This document shows positions 42,464 through 45,133 of a stretch of DNA of 64,000 bases, piece after piece. The position numbers and the translations under genes are program-made. Within the stretch, counting starts at the first letter, position 1. The number at the start of each line of letters is the position of its first letter. Under the pieces are notes generated by a model that was not told the origin of the DNA, searched no databases, and saw only the letters and a list, made by a program, of their open reading frames with translations. The DNA comes from Euglena gracilis (Eukaryota > Euglenida > Euglenophyceae > Euglenales), in the NCBI GenBank assembly GCA_039621445.1, contig CP154956.1:79232474-79296473 (forward strand), read 5' to 3'.

Positions 42464-45133
42464 ATATTGATCTGACAGTCTGATGTACATGTTGTATTAT
42501 ATTACCATCATACATGTATATGTGTGTATGGACATTATGGTGGATGCCGTGCAGTCCTGGACCTCTGGGGCAAGGGCCTGCGGGCCGGCTGAAGGTCTAC
42601 CAGAATGAGCAGGACCGCGTCAGTGCCCCGGGGCAGCTCGTGCTGTCCCACGGCCCCCATGACCTCTCCGACGAGGCCCGCGGCTCGCTCTGTCCCACCG
42701 CAGCAATTTGGCCCCATGCGCGTTCACCGCCCCCCCCCCCAAACCTTAACCCTTCCTCCAGGCAGGCTTGGTTTGGCAGCCAAAATCCCCTGCTCTGTGC
42801 TGACAGGTCGAGCATTGGTTTTGGTGACAGCGGAAAAATGAATTATGAAGTACAAATAATTTTTAACACACCCAGTAAAAAGGAAAGGATGAAGGTGCCA
42901 TTCTGCGACTGTTTTTGGTGGTGAATCAAAGTTTTAAACCAAAGAAAATAAAGGTATTCTGCTCAATTTGAGTGTCCCCTGGAAAGAGGGAGGCAGCTCC
43001 CTAAAGACCCCTCACCCTTGCCCACCAACCACCCCCATGACCCACCACCCACCCGGTCAGGGGTCAGGTGAGGGCCAGATCAGGGGGGGTGTACCCCCGG
43101 TTGGGGTTTGATGGATGGATGGACGGAGGGATGGACGGACGGACGGAGGGATGGATGGATGTCTGCCTTTCTGTATGTATGCACATCCAAACAATATAAA
43201 CGTGTGCATATGGTATGTGATGATATTAAATCACCTGGGACAACCAACCTCCCCCCCCCCCCGCCCACCGACCAGATTCCTACCATCCACCCACCCACCC
43301 ACCCACCCACCCACCCACCCATCCATCCATCCATCCATCCATCCATCCATCCATCCATCCATCCATCCATCCATCCATCCATCCATCCATCCATCCATCC
43401 ATCCATCCATCCATCCAAATATGCTCGTCTAGCGTGTGTTTGTGCCGGGAGAAGACAACCGCCCCCTCCGACCTGGCCAGCCAACCCCGCTCCAGCGCGA
43501 GCCATGCCCCCGATGCGCCGCTCTCTCAATACCACGTGGTCCCGGACACGGTGCTGAAGGTGACGGTCCTCCCCCTCGAGGAGGTCAGCGTGCCCGCTCC
43601 AGTGCTGCGGCGGGAGGGGTCGGAGGTCGGCTTCGGGCGGTCGGCTCTGGCGGGGGCCAACGTGGCCCGGCCCGGGGAAGCGGACGTATGGGCGTGTGGC
43701 ATGGCCAGGGGCCCTCACAATCCCGGAAACCCATGGGCGGTGGATGGACCTCCCACCCTCCATTTCTTGGAGGGGTGTCGAGGAACTTCAACAGACACCT
43801 GTTTCGGAGCCTCCTCCTGAGGTACCCCCCCCCAACGACAACCGCTTGGGAAGCAGGCTTCTTTCTAAGAAAGTGTGACACCGCCGGGGGGGGGGGGGGC
43901 TGGGTGCAATGGGCAGGCAGGCGGCAGGCCTGGGGGGGGGGGGTCAGGTTTTCAGGTTGGTTGTGATATAGCACACCCCCGGCGCTGAAGGCGCCAGCTC
44001 CCCCAAAATGGTTTTTTAAACGAAAATTGGCCGGGTCGACAGGGCTGAGGCCCCTCCTAGGAGAGGGTCGACCCCCGACCCACCAGGCCTTCCCAATTGG
44101 ACTGAATTGAAGCTCATTTGACTCCTCCACGATGTTCTGTATGCCTGGTTGTGTGTTTGTGTGCACACGTTTGCTATTTGTGTGCAGGCTGGTGTGAGAG
44201 TGCAAGCGTGTGGCTGGGTGCATGTGTTCGTTTGTGACTTTTTTATTATGGAAAATTCCATATGTGTACTGCAATTGGGAGGGGGGGTAGGTACCATCCC
44301 CACAGGTCCCTGGAAGGCTTAGGTGGGTGAACAAATTTTGTGTTATAGGAAACGGGCCCTGGGACTTAGTTGGGTTACGGTTTCGGGGGTAAATTGATTT
44401 TCCAAAACATCTCGAAAAACCCAAAATAAAGCCCTAAGAACGCCGCACATGCCCAAAATTGATATTTCCATAACTCTCTGCCTCCATTTTTCGATCCATT
44501 TTGGGCTTTTTTTGGGGGCCATTTTAGGTCCCAAAACCACGAAACGCCAAATATATCCAAAAACGAAGCAAATCAACCAAATGTGATTCAGCGATTTTTT
44601 CATTGAAGCCCTTAAAACACCATATCCGACGATATTTTGCTTTCCCCCCAACTCCTTGCCTGGCCCAAGATATTACCAATTTATGCTCCAAAACAGCGCT
44701 TCAGGCTTCCGACTCATCCATCAGACCAGCAAACTCACAGCGGCCGCCCTTTTGTGAACATGTGTCATAATGACTGTGCCCAATGGACTTTATTGATGCT
44801 GTTTGAAGGTCCAAGGTCCTACACCTGCAGAAGAACCAGGCTAGCCAGGAAATCCGTTTTAATGTTCATTCATTGCAACAAGAACAATAGCAGCCATTCG
44901 TTTTCCGCTTATTGTTTTTCGTTTTTGGGGACCCGCGTTTCATTTTTCCTCTCCAGGGGAAGGGGAGGGTACCAGGGCTACCGAGGAATGCTTGGTGGTC
45001 GGGCCAGGCGGGGGGGTCAAAACTGGGGAGGGGTACCTCGGTTGCACAATTTGATGAACCCCTGCTGCCGTGCACCTACGAGAACCACCCGCAGCTCGTT
45101 GCCTGCGAGATGTGTGGCACGGCCCGGACTTAA
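3741..45133 (+). CDS. USP48: USP48/UBP26-type ubiquitin-specific protease, whole multi-exon gene span
   Basis: The protein should be a deubiquitinating cysteine protease that cleaves ubiquitin from proteins; known relatives (human USP48, plant UBP26) act largely in the nucleus, on histone H2B in plants. Read 5' to 3', the exons give the family's order of blocks: a W-rich N-terminus, a [13 protein letters not shown] Cys box, a QQDADEF box, two C-x2-C zinc-ribbon halves, a GHYIAHC His box, a YMLMY block, three DUSP-like modules with CSHGK, CPHG and CTHG signatures, a C-x2-C block, a ubiquitin-like domain and a GF-x-x-S-x-L tail like the family's GFKGTGLL terminus. The gene ends in CTYEN...CEMCGTART-stop, a half RanBP2-type zinc finger. 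About 20 exons are recognisable and several junctions agree in phase; some connecting exons were not found, so this is a span and not a finished splice model. Introns reach 7.5 kb and carry satellites and transposons. Orthology is inferred from remembered family motifs, not from an alignment. Confidence 0.88.
4211..4293 (+). CDS. USP48: Exon 2 candidate: N-terminal pre-catalytic segment
   Basis: The open frame reads [20 protein letters not shown] followed by PCTDRG. In USP48/UBP26 a segment of the form EH-x-x-x-x-Y-x-x-W-x-x-x-C-x-x-x-x-C precedes the catalytic domain, and this stretch fits in position and Cys spacing. Acceptors are CAG at 4208-4210 or 4219-4221; donors are at 4286, 4292 or 4294. 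The similarity is modest. Confidence 0.45.
4782..4902 (+). CDS. USP48: Exon 3: CLKGLLP segment before the catalytic domain
   Basis: The frame encodes SGCLKGLLP, then [20 protein letters not shown] and IPEALW. Plant UBP26 has an NPNC-x-x-x-L-x-P segment and an LG-x-DP-x-x-x-LR motif at this place, just before the Cys box. The donor GT at 4903 leaves phase 0, matching the phase-0 start of exon 4 at 6921. The acceptor is CTGCCTCAG at 4781; a C-tract acceptor at 4710 would give a longer exon that stays open in the same frame. Confidence 0.7.
4953..5322. repeat. GTTCGA palindrome-rich foldback repeat, copy 1
   Basis: The block starts TTACAGTAGGAGGAGG and ends CCTCCTCCTGCGTA, so its ends are inverted. 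Inside, TCGAACGACGTTCGAGGAGG is repeated about seven times, each unit itself a palindrome (TCGAACGACGTTCGA). An AAGCCC...GGGGGTTAAAA hairpin lies at 5010-5045. It begins about 50 bp after the exon 3 donor. Confidence 0.85.
5532..6420. repeat. Three direct copies of a telomere-motif module
   Basis: A unit running from TTTACGCAGGAATG through CCATACCAAGAGAATTTCTG to GAATAGGGTTAGGGT occurs at about 5532-5660, 5920-6010 and 6217-6350. Each holds TAGGGTTAGGGT. Between them CAGTGGCAGAATTTA-x-AAGGAACATATT is also duplicated (6014 and 6184). All of this is intronic. Confidence 0.8.
5691..5822. mobile_element. 130-bp perfect-stem hairpin element
   Basis: The left arm CCCAAAGAGTCGCCCAACTA (5704) is mirrored by the right arm TAGTTGGGCGACTCTTTGGG (ending 5818). 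The inner arms are CATGGGGGGACCC-GAGCGAGGCGCC and its inverse around a GAA loop. A diverged relative (ACCCCAAAGTGTCGCCCAAC) lies at 13473. It looks like a compact MITE. Confidence 0.8.
6425..6895. repeat. GTTCGA palindrome-rich foldback repeat, copy 2
   Basis: This is the same family as 4953-5322, with about twelve TCGAACGACGTTCGAGGAGG-type units, ending CCTCCTCCTACGG...TACCGTAACC. Both copies lie in the same intron (4903-6920); this one stops about 25 bp before the acceptor of the catalytic Cys-box exon. Confidence 0.85.
6921..7012 (+). CDS. USP48: Exon 4: USP Cys box with the catalytic cysteine
   Basis: This encodes [19 protein letters not shown] then [13 protein letters not shown]-x-N-x-GNTC-Y-x-N-S is the diagnostic Cys box of the USP family (peptidase family C19); the nucleophile is the Cys codon at 6984-6986. 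The acceptor is a C-run followed by CAG (6918-6920) and the donor is CCTG|GTACCA at 7013. The exon starts in phase 0 and leaves two bases, TG. Confidence 0.95.
7013..8256. other. Intron between Cys box and exon 5
   Basis: It contains C-runs (7495-7507), a G-run (7538-7550) and T-rich stretches. No conserved coding block or complete repeat element was recognised. Confidence 0.5.
8257..8409 (+). CDS. USP48: Exon 5: catalytic core between Cys and QQD boxes
   Basis: The open frame contains [12 protein letters not shown] and later [23 protein letters not shown]48 has an FRQALY block and then a helix of the form E-x-L-x-x-L-F-x-x-L-Q between its Cys and QQD boxes, so order and content fit. The donor is CTGCAGCG|GTGGGT at 8410, leaving CG, which the first G of exon 6 completes to Arg. 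The left edge is uncertain: AG acceptors lie at 8256, 8275 and 8279. Confidence 0.85.
8410..9615. other. Intron between exons 5 and 6, with an AT-rich island
   Basis: Besides the R1 copy it holds a G/C-tract cluster at 8881-8938. An AT-rich island at about 9095-9290 contains several TTAGTATATCAT and TATTAAT words. No coding potential was recognised. Confidence 0.55.
8640..8815. repeat. Interspersed repeat family R1, copy at 8.7 kb
   Basis: The copy runs from GGCAAGGCGGGGAGTTGCGG through CTTCAATTTAGGT to GGACATTTCCTTTGATT and an ATTTTTGAGAAATTT end. The same word order appears at 27028-27145 and 27248-27372 on this strand, and inverted at 44585-44670 and 47630-47900. Confidence 0.75.
9616..9752 (+). 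CDS. USP48: Exon 6: QQD box
   Basis: The exon follows GCCGCCCAG| and reads [20 protein letters not shown] then [15 protein letters not shown]-x-EF is the second diagnostic USP motif, and S-L-L/E-ED-T-L follows it in USP48. The phase joins exactly to exon 5. The donor may be at 9753 (AACCG|GTCGGT) or at 9717, just after LEDTWGS. Confidence 0.95.
9753..10822. other. Intron between exons 6 and 7
   Basis: Mixed-composition intron with short C-runs (10330 and 10492). No conserved protein motif or repeat family was recognised. Confidence 0.5.
10823..11025 (+). CDS. USP48: Exon 7: first zinc-ribbon half of the USP fingers
   Basis: The frame reads [20 protein letters not shown], then [20 protein letters not shown]. 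It matches the USP pattern F-x-G-x-x-x-Y-x-T-x-C-x-x-C, a short loop, then FY-x-L-x-x-x-I-x-GH-x-x-L-x-x-x-L. The C-x2-C pair at 10897-10908 should bind zinc together with the pair in exon 8. No GT lies near the 3' end: after EPEQL the sequence is CCGGGGCCGCGG, so a GC donor or another non-canonical junction is possible. The left edge is approximate. Confidence 0.9.
11358..11545 (+). CDS. USP48: Exon 8: second zinc-ribbon half and LMRF block
   Basis: The sequence encodes [18 protein letters not shown], then [20 protein letters not shown] and [18 protein letters not shown]-x-C-x-x-C plus L-P-x-x-L-x-L-x-L-MRF is the standard USP fingers-to-palm transition. The acceptor is GCGACAG|GC and the donor GGGG|GTGGAC at 11546, leaving phase 0. 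Confidence 0.95.
12036..12195 (+). CDS. USP48: Exon 9: USP His box with catalytic His
   Basis: After GCGCAG| the frame reads [20 protein letters not shown], then [20 protein letters not shown]-x-L-x-x-V-x-x-H-x-G-x-x-x-x-GHY-x-A-H is the His box; the catalytic His codon is 12093-12095. The WLQADDD turn replaces the family's W-Y-x-F-[ND]-D, keeping an acidic third catalytic residue. The phase-0 start agrees with exon 8. The donor is GACG|GTGGGG at 12196. Confidence 0.95.
12553..13743. mobile_element. 1.19-kb segment bounded by inverted repeats
   Basis: The left arm, about 84 bp from 12553 (CGTGGCCGGCCACGGTCCAA ... GAGGTTATTTGAA ... CAGGGTTAGAGTGACGAT), is mirrored by 13660-13743 on the opposite strand. 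Both arms carry a telomere-like GGGTTAG core, as does the 5.5-6.4 kb module. A diverged copy of the 5691 hairpin lies inside near 13460-13550. No transposase or clear target duplication was seen. Confidence 0.6.
13790..14290. repeat. Dense C/G homopolymer cluster
   Basis: The interval has many alternating runs of 7 to 15 C and G (13826, 13843, 13971, 14019, 14063, 14195, 14251), which can pair as hairpins. A GCGCCGCAGGCGAC stem is at 14113. Confidence 0.7.
14742..14817 (+). CDS. Candidate small exon: charged linker before YMLMY block
   Basis: Between TCGCTTCAG| and CACATGG|GTACCC an open frame reads [20 protein letters not shown] and then SSTTW. USP48 has a Lys/Gly-rich linker ending in a Cys/Ser cluster between its His box and its YMLVY block. 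The end phase (0) matches the start of the next exon. Only junction quality and composition support it, and the start phase does not match exon 9. Confidence 0.3.
15409..15613 (+). CDS. USP48: Exon: YMLMY block, end of the catalytic domain
   Basis: Starting after GTAACAG| in phase 0, the frame reads through [39 protein letters not shown] and [14 protein letters not shown]. The last strand of a USP domain is typically N-A-Y-M-L-x-Y, followed in USP48 by V-P-x-x-L-x-x-x-V-x-x-x-N-x-x-F. The donor GGG|GTTGAG at 15614 leaves one base, completed by AA from the next exon to give Glu. Confidence 0.92.
16029..16180 (+). CDS. USP48: Exon: linker helix and start of DUSP domain 1
   Basis: After GGCGGCAG| the frame reads [20 protein letters not shown], then [19 protein letters not shown]. 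In USP48 the first DUSP starts E-P-Y-x-F-V-S-x-x-W-L-Q-x-W-L, so [10 protein letters not shown] fits well. The entry phase matches the preceding exon. Donor choices are 16174 or 16181; a short in-frame extension (VYKHMATLL) before the CA microsatellite may also be coding. Confidence 0.88.
16252..16282. repeat. (AC)n microsatellite
   Basis: About 15 AC units followed by AGACAGAC, shortly after the DUSP1 exon. Confidence 0.95.
16587..16612. repeat. (TTA)n microsatellite
   Basis: Eight ATT/TTA units running into a T-run. Confidence 0.9.
16613..18690. other. Intron interior
   Basis: C/G tracts at 16696, 16951-16976 and 17047-17060 are followed by a T-rich zone at 17370-17770 with many AAGGTTTTT words and an A/T-rich zone at 18525-18600. 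One short GC-rich frame near 17240-17310 ([15 protein letters not shown]) could be coding but matches nothing known. Confidence 0.45.
18700..18895 (+). CDS. Candidate exon: disordered Pro/Ala/Glu linker with MEVDSP
   Basis: A GC-rich block between two low-GC stretches is open in the frame [20 protein letters not shown], later [16 protein letters not shown]. Composition matches the verified exons and not the flanking intron, and a similar [10 protein letters not shown] linker occurs at 33.5 kb. No conserved family motif is present, so this could be a disordered insert between DUSP parts or a GC-rich non-coding block. The edges are approximate. Confidence 0.35.
18925..18980. repeat. (TTTG)n microsatellite
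   Basis: Eleven or so TTTG units followed by TTTTG variants. Confidence 0.95.
19546..20378. mobile_element. 0.83-kb element with C-run/ATAATAC inverted ends
   Basis: The left end GGTAAACCCCCCAAATAATA is mirrored at the right end by GGTAAACCCCCCAAATGATA (reverse complement, ending 20378). Inside, a second inverted pair (ATATAACCCCCCCCCAAATA-type at 20040-20080 against TTATATTTGGGGGGG near 20117-20135), direct CCCCCAAATATAAAACC repeats (19735-19820) and a CCGGCGCGAAGCGCCGG hairpin (19823) suggest nested or rearranged elements. Confidence 0.7.
20518..20565 (+). CDS. USP48: Exon candidate: DUSP1 LCSHGK motif
   Basis: The frame reads [20 protein letters not shown]1 of USP48 has N-x-x-CLCSHDKLHP here, so the cysteine-histidine motif fits. 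It lies in a different frame from the next conserved block at 20.72 kb, so a short intron must separate them. A donor at GGCAAA|GTGCGC (20561) and an acceptor at TCGGCAG| (20610) would allow this. Edges are not fixed. Confidence 0.6.
20611..20886 (+). CDS. USP48: Exon: DUSP1 C-terminal part with C-x2-C
   Basis: The frame encodes [38 protein letters not shown] and [15 protein letters not shown]48 has a helix, then Y-G-G-G-P-x-L, then L-C-x-x-C-V-x-E-x-C-R-x-x-x-L-K at this point; the VCLPCV pair is the clear anchor. The donor is CCTTCG|GTCTTC at 20887. The first 30 or so codons have no recognisable similarity, so the real start may be later. Confidence 0.85.
20930..21240. repeat. TATTATTTGG direct repeats
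   Basis: TATTATTTGG words occur at 20951, 21164, 21205 and 21222 near G-runs, resembling the ends of the 19546 element. It may be a degraded relative. Confidence 0.5.
21720..22050. repeat. Polypurine (GGAAAGGA) tract
   Basis: About 330 bp is almost purely purine on the + strand, built of GGAGGAAAGGA-type words, and lies directly upstream of the satellite arrays. Such tracts can form triplex DNA. Confidence 0.85.
22080..22195. repeat. Isolated, diverged 163-bp satellite unit
   Basis: It shares GAAAAACGCTCGTTTTCGG, GTTTTTCTGGGTCCG and CATCGTTTCG with the array at 23.4-26.9 kb but has substitutions. It runs straight into the 19-bp minisatellite at TTGACCCAGGGTCATGATGG, so one or a few units lie on each side of that array. 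Confidence 0.85.
22193..23371. repeat. 19-bp minisatellite, about 62 units
   Basis: The unit is GGTCATGATGGCCATCCGG with common variants CATTG, CCTCC and GGGCC. The TCATGA and TGGCCA palindromes sit inside each unit. A variant string (CCCTCCGGGG ... CATCATGGG ... GGGGCCATGATGGCCC) recurs at 22339 and 22643, 304 bp or 16 units apart, so the array has a higher-order period. Confidence 0.95.
23372..26940. repeat. 163-bp satellite array, about 22 units
   Basis: Units start AATGGGTCGGCGGCCCAAAA and run through GCTCGTTTTCGGCTC, CTGGGTCCGGGAGGCC, an A/T run and TTGACCCGGTTTTGACCC. Length is 162-166 bp and differences are mostly in the A-run and T-run lengths. The first unit (23372) is the most diverged. 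The last unit breaks at TTTTTGGCCGAAAACGG and passes into R1-type repeats. The array lies wholly inside the intron between DUSP1 and DUSP2. Confidence 0.97.
26941..27400. repeat. Interspersed repeat family R1, two tandem copies
   Basis: Two copies of AAGTCGAACAGAGGGAAAAG-x-GGGCTGGGCGGGGAG...TCCGGACATTTCCTTTGATT lie at 26955-27145 and 27180-27372, continuing directly from the satellite array. Confidence 0.8.
27709..28135. mobile_element. Element with CCCCTATGTCCAACGACC inverted ends
   Basis: The left end CCCCCCCTATGTCCAACGAC is mirrored by GGTCATTGGACATAGGGGGG at the right end. The word GTCCAACGACC plus a C-run plus GGTCAGAGGACA is repeated internally (28010, 28067). Relatives are at 48040-48405 and 60757-61160. 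A GCGCGAAGCGCCGG hairpin lies at 27939. Confidence 0.7.
28385..28470 (+). CDS. USP48: Exon candidate: between DUSP1 and DUSP2
   Basis: The open frame reads [19 protein letters not shown], then [14 protein letters not shown]48 has a charged helix followed by a short FWV-type strand between the first C-x2-C block and the second DUSP. Composition and place agree but residue identity is weak. Donors at 28460 or 28471 are possible. Confidence 0.5.
28592..28695 (+). CDS. USP48: Exon: DUSP2 with LCPHG motif
   Basis: After CCTGGCAG| in phase 0 the frame reads [20 protein letters not shown], then [16 protein letters not shown]-x-x-x-x-x-x-P...LCPHG is the DUSP signature and matches the second DUSP of USP48 (D-I-LCPHG-E-L). 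A donor lies at CAGGG|GTGCCC (28696). Confidence 0.88.
28927..29128 (+). CDS. USP48: Exon: DUSP2 RRLVPEEVW and C-x2-C block
   Basis: The frame reads [20 protein letters not shown], then [22 protein letters not shown]48 has N-E-RRLVSKEAW followed by P-E-F-x-x-Y-x-E-C-C-x-x-C-K at this point, a nearly residue-for-residue correspondence. The acceptor GGGGGCAG| at 28926 gives phase 0. The 3' edge is uncertain because no GT occurs until 29129. Confidence 0.93.
29129..30946. other. Intron after DUSP2 with CTCAAG/GAGGCTC foldback repeat
   Basis: At 29668-30055 CTCAAG, TTGAGTG and GGAGGCTCATGAGCCTCC words form stems and include GTTACGGCAGGAGGAGG, the end sequence of the GTTCGA foldback family. At 30298-30432 a 12-16-bp tandem repeat of GGAATGTTTTTT occurs. 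No coding block was recognised. Confidence 0.7.
30947..31026 (+). CDS. USP48: Exon candidate: helical segment after DUSP2
   Basis: Between CTTGAG| and TGGCT|GGTCGG the frame reads [20 protein letters not shown] then DRWLPGW. GC content and codon pattern match the firm exons. USP48 has a charged helical stretch here before the third DUSP; similarity is generic and the assignment rests on position and coding character. Confidence 0.55.
31483..31746. repeat. (CTGT)n/(CTAT)n and (CCAT)n compound microsatellite
   Basis: CTGC/CTGT/CTAT repeats at 31483-31615 pass into about 30 CCAT units at 31620-31745. Confidence 0.97.
31797..32171. mobile_element. G-run element with GGTCCGACTTTCC inverted ends
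   Basis: CAGGGGGGGGGGGTATCCTG-x-ACCCGGTCCGACTTTCC at the left is mirrored at the right by GGAAAGTCGGACCCGGGTATCACC and a C12 run plus TG. No target duplication is evident. Confidence 0.55.
32319..32830. repeat. Diverged end of the 1828-type element and nearby palindrome
   Basis: CTTAGGCGGCAGATCTCGCA at 32319 followed by CTAAAGCTTTTTTGGTCAAT matches the 1828 element's end. A palindrome AAGTGTTGGTGT...ACACCAACACTT lies at 32788-32826. It may be a deleted element, but the second end was not identified with confidence. Confidence 0.5.
32836..33372. repeat. AT-rich TATATTATA low-complexity tract
   Basis: More than 500 bp consists almost only of TATATATT and TATTATGTATT words. The long open frames here are artefacts of composition. 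Confidence 0.95.
33457..33575 (+). CDS. USP48: Exon candidate: helix plus MDVD linker
   Basis: After CTCCAACAG| the frame reads [20 protein letters not shown] and [17 protein letters not shown]. It is GC-rich in an otherwise AT-rich interval and looks like a basic helix followed by a disordered linker. The USP48 region before DUSP3 is poorly conserved, so identity cannot be confirmed. The 3' edge is unknown. Confidence 0.5.
34738..36073. mobile_element. Tc1/mariner foldback element with transposase remnants
   Basis: The ends are CAGTAGGGGAACTAAATAGT and its inverse CTATTTAGTTCCCCTACTG, each next to TA (34736-34737 and 36074-36075), the Tc1/mariner target site. Inverted arms run about 200 bp. 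The left arm on the - strand encodes [19 protein letters not shown], like the C-terminal L-x-x-SMP-x-R-x-x-A-V...GGPT-x-Y of Tc1 transposases. The right arm on the + strand encodes [14 protein letters not shown] then a stop, the hallmark SPDLNPIE motif, followed by the same tail with a deletion. Both arms therefore derive from the 3' half of one parent element. The middle (35220-35700) is unrelated GC-rich filler. No intact transposase remains. Confidence 0.88.
36370..36465 (+). CDS. USP48: Exon: start of DUSP3
   Basis: The frame reads [20 protein letters not shown] then RWQA. The third DUSP of USP48 begins D-x-x-Y-I-V-S-x-x-F-x-x-x-W-x-x-F, matching [14 protein letters not shown]. Acceptors CCCAG at 36345 and 36369 follow a C-rich tract; the donor is GGCAGG|GTGGTC at 36466. 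Confidence 0.88.
36643..36680. repeat. Interstitial telomeric repeat (CCCTAA)n
   Basis: Two CCCTAG and four or five CCCTAA units in a row, equal to TTAGGG on the other strand, between two DUSP3 exons. Confidence 0.9.
36768..36852 (+). CDS. USP48: Exon: DUSP3 with CTHG motif
   Basis: The frame reads [20 protein letters not shown] then LMCTHG. In USP48 the DUSP3 continues W-x-x-F-V-x-x-x-x-x-x-P then [17 protein letters not shown] is the equivalent, with Thr for Pro. The acceptor is GGCGCCAG|TGG and a donor lies at CGCTG|GTTGTG (36853). Confidence 0.88.
36908..37191. mobile_element. 284-bp MITE with 48-bp inverted ends
   Basis: The ends GGGATGCCTAAAAAGCGGTG (36908) and its inverse CACCGCTTTTTAGGCATCCC (ending 37191) are perfect, and the wider arms continue with few mismatches (GCACCGCT...GCACCGCTTGACAC). 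The direct repeat CCATG flanks it at 36903-36907 and 37192-37196. There is no coding capacity. Confidence 0.88.
38160..38200. repeat. (GT)n/(GC)n tract followed by long C-run
   Basis: TGTGTGTGTGCGCGTGCGCGCGTGTGTG is followed by a C-run of more than 20 at 38208-38233. Confidence 0.85.
38230..38665. repeat. GGCAATTG-x-CACCCC tandem module, two blocks
   Basis: Words of the form GGGCAATTGATGCCCC, AATTGTCACCCC and TGCTGCCCAATTTG occur in the same order at 38233-38340 and again at 38540-38650, so this is a duplicated repeat block. Confidence 0.75.
39178..39277 (+). CDS. USP48: Exon (copy A): DUSP3 distal part
   Basis: The frame reads [20 protein letters not shown] then PG. Plant UBP26 has a basic stretch followed by L-T-V-V-x-E-x-x-W at this place, so V-F-C-L-V-E fits moderately. 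A C15 tract sits just before the acceptor CACGAG| and the donor is CCTGG|GTGGGT at 39278. The same 100 bases recur at 52169-52268. The left edge is uncertain. Confidence 0.6.
39845..39993 (+). CDS. USP48: Exon (copy A): C-x2-C block after DUSP3
   Basis: The frame reads [20 protein letters not shown] then [23 protein letters not shown]48 has S-E-P-x-L-C-P-E-C-R-E-G-L-L-x-x-Q-Q and then a strand ending [15 protein letters not shown] and TRCFVQRA match it in order. A CT-rich tract precedes acceptors at 39832 and 39844; the donor is GGAAG|GTTGCA at 39994. Confidence 0.88.
39994..41242. other. Intron in copy A
   Basis: AT-rich part with repeated ATCACGA/ACAAATAATC words at 40180-40320 (echoed inverted near 41010-41045 as GTGATTATTCGTGATTACTCG) and a CTCTC tract at 40410-40450. 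It is repeated in copy B at 52986-54170. No coding block. Confidence 0.6.
41243..41595. mobile_element. Element with CCCCAAAATAAGACCCC inverted ends (copy A)
   Basis: The left end ACCCCAAAATAAGACCCC is mirrored by GGGGTCTTATTTTGGGG at the right, with outer CTATTCT/AGGATAG also inverted. The body contains CAAAACGGCC and CAAAAATGG words. It is repeated at 54171-54524 in copy B. It lies just upstream of an exon acceptor. Confidence 0.65.
41663..41775 (+). CDS. USP48: Exon (copy A): start of the ubiquitin-like domain
   Basis: The frame reads [20 protein letters not shown] then [17 protein letters not shown]. In plant UBP26 a basic RRSR-K-x-x-x-G-x-x-V-x-L-x-V-S stretch opens the ubiquitin-like domain, similar to [15 protein letters not shown]. 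The acceptor is TTCCAAAG| and the donor GGCGAC|GTGCGG at 41776. Identity is moderate. A weaker alternative is another DUSP fragment because of the CSHS motif. Confidence 0.65.
42391..42468. repeat. TATATG microsatellite, present only in copy A
   Basis: Repeats of TATATG and TATATA; at the matching place in copy B (about 55284) the sequence passes directly from GGCTAAG to CATATATTGATC. Confidence 0.9.
42555..42691 (+). CDS. USP48: Exon (copy A): ubiquitin-like domain, middle
   Basis: The frame reads [20 protein letters not shown] then [17 protein letters not shown]. It follows the USP48 ubiquitin-like pattern L-K-x-x-I...V-A-P-x-x-Q-x-L-x-x-x-G-x-x-LSD-x-x-A-T-L. A donor lies at CGCTCT|GTCCCA (42692). 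The acceptor may be 42554 or 42574. Confidence 0.72.
43287..43417. repeat. (CCAC)n(CCAT)n microsatellite, copy A
   Basis: About eight CCAC and 25 CCAT units. Copy B at 56100-56224 has no CCAC block and an interrupted CCAT array, so the locus changed after duplication. Confidence 0.97.
43496..43693 (+). CDS. USP48: Exon (copy A): end of ubiquitin-like domain and GF tail
   Basis: The frame reads [20 protein letters not shown] and then [20 protein letters not shown]. The last ubiquitin-like strand in this family is G-x-x-P-x-x-x-L-x-V, and the C-terminus ends E-E-GF-x-GT-x-L-x-G; both are recognisable. Ending at 43693 (TGGGC|GTGTGG) gives phase 2, which joins in frame to the last exon at 45031. 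Confidence 0.82.
43935..44885. other. Segment inverted between the duplicate copies (A orientation)
   Basis: The interval from GTCAGGTTTTCAGGTTGG to TTCATTCATTGCAACAAG occurs reverse-complemented in copy B. It lies in the intron before the last exon and holds an R1-type repeat (44585-44670) and a GGCGCTGAAGGCGCC hairpin (43982). Confidence 0.9.
45031..45133 (+). CDS. USP48: Last exon (copy A): RanBP2-like half zinc finger and TAA stop
   Basis: After CTGGGGAG| the frame reads [32 protein letters not shown] and TAA at 45131-45133. C-T-x-EN...C-x-x-C-G-x-x-R is the second half of a RanBP2-type zinc finger, a ubiquitin- or RNA-binding module. The usual first W-x-C-x-x-C is not visible; only a Trp at the end of the preceding exon is suggestive. 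The exon joins in phase with 43693. This finger is not part of human USP48 as I know it. Confidence 0.65.
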
